Assembly: GCA_027083655.1 (NCBI GenBank) | Contig: JALWNS010000014.1 | Location: 1 to 8,316, forward strand | Direction of reading: 5' to 3' | DNA length: 8,316 bases | DNA from: Bacteroidales bacterium | GTDB lineage: Bacteria > Bacteroidota > Bacteroidia > Bacteroidales > S143-33 | Position numbers and translations under genes: made by a program | Notes under the pieces: generated by a model | Told to the model about the DNA's origin: nothing | The model's database searches: none | What the model saw: only the letters and a program-made list of their open reading frames with translations | In this document: in pieces, positions 6,701 to 8,316 of the stretch | Position numbering within the stretch: the stretch's first letter is position 1 | How the letters are laid out: each line of letters begins with the position of its first letter

Positions 6701-8316
6701 TTATTGTGTCAAAGCCACCCTCACACGGAAGCCACCTTCGAGGTTAAGTGTCTTTGGTGCTGTATTGGTCTCATTGATATTGTGGTTATAGTAAAACTGC
6801 AAGCTTATCTTATCATTAATGCTATAGTCCCCTGTTATTGAGAGCACAAAATTGCGCCTTTCTATATTCAATTGGTTGATATTTTCTATGATCCGGCGGT
6901 AAATTTCGTATGTATGTTCATAAGTCAAATCTAGACGTATATTAAGGTCGCTCTTTATTGTCTGTGGCCCAGTTCCTGTGTTTATCAAAACTTTAACATC
7001 CGGGATAATATAACCTGCACCAAAAGTAATTGCATCGCTATGTCTTTCACGTATCTGGTTATTGCTAAAAGACAGGAAAATATCACGTGTTTTTTTATAA
7101 TCAAGCCTGAAGCTCATCTTGTTCTTAAACTGCATATCAAGCCCAATAAATGGCACAAATCTCTCGCTTATTGAGACGGCTCCCATCTCATACAAAGGGA
7201 CAAAATCGCCCGTTCCTTCATACACAACAGTGCTATAGCCCAATTGTTCGTAACTATCAAAATCAAAATTAGGATTAGACTGGAAGTTATTTATCGTAAA
7301 GGTAGAAGCATACGAATGTGTCAGTGTAATCTTGGTTGCTACCTTGTTTATCAAAGGCAAGTTCTTCAGTCCATCAAAGCTTACTCGCCAGTCTGGCAAA
7401 GGTATTGCCGGGAACGAAGTTAACTCAATCTTTGTTGGGTCAATACCAGAGTAGGCAGCAAGAAGCGCAGGGATTAATACATCCTGCGAAGTAGCACTGT
7501 ATCCAGACGGGAAATATTCTCCTGTGGCAGTATCAAGCACAGGCTCAGGATTATAATTAGGATCCAGGCTATGGCGCTGGTCTGCCAGACGGTCTGCTAT
7601 TATCTTACGGTAATAAAGGAAATTGTCATAAGCATCAGACTGGAAAAACAATGGATCATATTTCTCAAATGCAGTGCGGATGGTGTTTATTGATATATAG
7701 AAATTACCATTAACTAGGCGTTGTAAACGTCGGAAATTACCATCTGGCAATGCATATCCATATTCCTCAATATTAAAACTCTCATTTCGCTGGAAATTCA
7801 GGTCTACGCGGACATTATTAAAAGGTTGTAGGTTAATCTGTGCCCTCAACTCCTGGCCATTGGTCATTCTCAATGGCTTGTTAAAGAGTGTGTCTGTTGT
7901 TATCCAACCATGCGATGATGCGTAATCAATGAAATTAGGATCCTCAAGACCAGTTATATAACGCCAACCAGGGGCCCACAAATCTCCATCACGTGATTGG
8001 CCAAATACCTGCGCTTTAGGCATAAAACCATTAATCAATGATCCGGTAGAAAGTTTATAGGTTAACGAAGCACTCTGTAAAAACATCATAGACTTGAGCA
8101 CATAATCTTTGGCTACCACTGCCGGATTTTCTGCTACTTTTTTCTTTCCATAAACCTTGATAGTTACATTTGTTAGTGTTTTGTCAGGGCGGATACGCAC
8201 TTGGTTTTTATCCACAACTTTAAACTCTATTGGCTGTGGTAAACCTGACGAATCAATGACCTCTACTTTGACGATATCTGTCGTCTTTAGCTTGTGTACA
8301 ATGTATACCGAACGGC
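6701..8316 (-). CDS. sprA: SprA, type IX secretion outer-membrane translocon, C-terminal part (5' end beyond window)
   Basis: The reading frame is open from the right edge to a TAA at 6701-6703, giving 537 visible codons. A GTG at 8213-8215 is only an internal valine: 33 more in-frame sense codons lie upstream before the window ends. SprA proteins are very large (about 2400 residues in Flavobacterium), so this is roughly the last fifth. SprA forms the giant beta-barrel through which T9SS cargo crosses the outer membrane, and is needed for gliding in motile species. Counting from the GTG valine as residue 1, recognisable C-terminal SprA segments are DLWAPGWRYITG (79-89), IPLPDWRVSFDGL (271-283), THSYASTFTINNF (299-311), FVPFIGLDMQFKN (353-365), LDYKKTRDIFLSFSNNQI (371-388) and DYSINDKISLQFYYN (463-477). 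Alternating polar/hydrophobic strands run through it, as expected for a barrel. It converges on the efflux operon and is probably unrelated to it in function. Recognition is from memory of the family. Confidence 0.9.
   Translation of the reverse strand, partial: RSVYIVHKLKTTDIVKVEVIDSSGLPQPIEFKVVDKNQVRIRPDKTLTNVTIKVYGKKKVAENPAVVAKDYVLKSMMFLQSASLTYKLSTGSLINGFMPKAQVFGQSRDGDLWAPGWRYITGLEDPNFIDYASSHGWITTDTLFNKPLRMTNGQELRAQINLQPFNNVRVDLNFQRNESFNIEEYGYALPDGNFRRLQRLVNGNFYISINTIRTAFEKYDPLFFQSDAYDNFLYYRKIIADRLADQRHSLDPNYNPEPVLDTATGEYFPSGYSATSQDVLIPALLAAYSGIDPTKIELTSFPAIPLPDWRVSFDGLKNLPLINKVATKITLTHSYASTFTINNFQSNPNFDFDSYEQLGYSTVVYEGTGDFVPLYEMGAVSISERFVPFIGLDMQFKNKMSFRLDYKKTRDIFLSFSNNQIRERHSDAITFGAGYIIPDVKVLINTGTGPQTIKSDLNIRLDLTYEHTYEIYRRIIENINQLNIERRNFVLSITGDYSINDKISLQFYYNHNINETNTAPKTLNLEGGFRVRVALTQ

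Noticed and set aside
6635..6841. Plus-strand open frame of 68 codons starting in the terminator hairpin
   Set aside because: Its start lies in the terminator stem-loop and most of it is antisense to the sprA 3' end. The protein has no recognisable features.
8213..8215. GTG on the minus strand as the start of the SprA-like gene, giving a 504-residue protein
   Set aside because: The frame stays open for 33 further codons to the window edge, the sequence there continues in the same style, and SprA proteins are several times longer. The GTG encodes an internal valine.

Overview
The window reads as a chromosomal segment from a member of the Bacteroidota (Bacteroidetes). Three things suggest this. 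A large fragment of SprA, the outer-membrane translocon of the type IX secretion system that is confined to this phylum and its relatives, lies on the minus strand. The membrane-fusion protein is a lipoprotein whose lipid anchor is followed by a short coiled coil. The genes are AT-rich and preceded by A-rich leaders without convincing Shine-Dalgarno sequences. I cannot place it below phylum level.

Positions 3-6577 (+ strand) hold a complete four-gene tripartite efflux operon. In order these are a TetR/AcrR-family regulator, a TolC-like outer-membrane channel, a periplasmic membrane-fusion lipoprotein and an inner-membrane RND permease of the HAE-1 type. The first two genes overlap by ATGA and the other junctions are 19 and 20 bp, so one transcript is likely. 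Its promoter must lie left of the window, because the regulator's start codon is at base 3. The permease would take up substrate from the periplasm or inner-membrane leaflet using proton influx. The fusion protein would join it to the TolC-like channel for export across the outer membrane. The TetR protein would repress the whole set, including itself, until an inducer binds. The substrate cannot be read from the sequence.

Positions 6578-6700 are a short convergent intergenic region. Its main content is a strong GC-rich hairpin followed by a T run on the + strand, which is the intrinsic terminator of the efflux operon.

Positions 6701-8316 (- strand) hold the 3' end of sprA, open at the right edge, with 537 codons visible. 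It is transcribed towards the efflux operon and is functionally unrelated to it as far as can be seen.

I found no tRNA, rRNA, CRISPR array, insertion sequence or phage gene, and no stretch over 300 bp without a gene. The most notable points are in the permease: two extra hydrophobic segments between canonical TM6 and TM7, and Asn in place of two of the AcrB proton-relay residues. I do not see a convincing new biological system here; this looks like a well-formed but ordinary efflux locus beside a T9SS gene.
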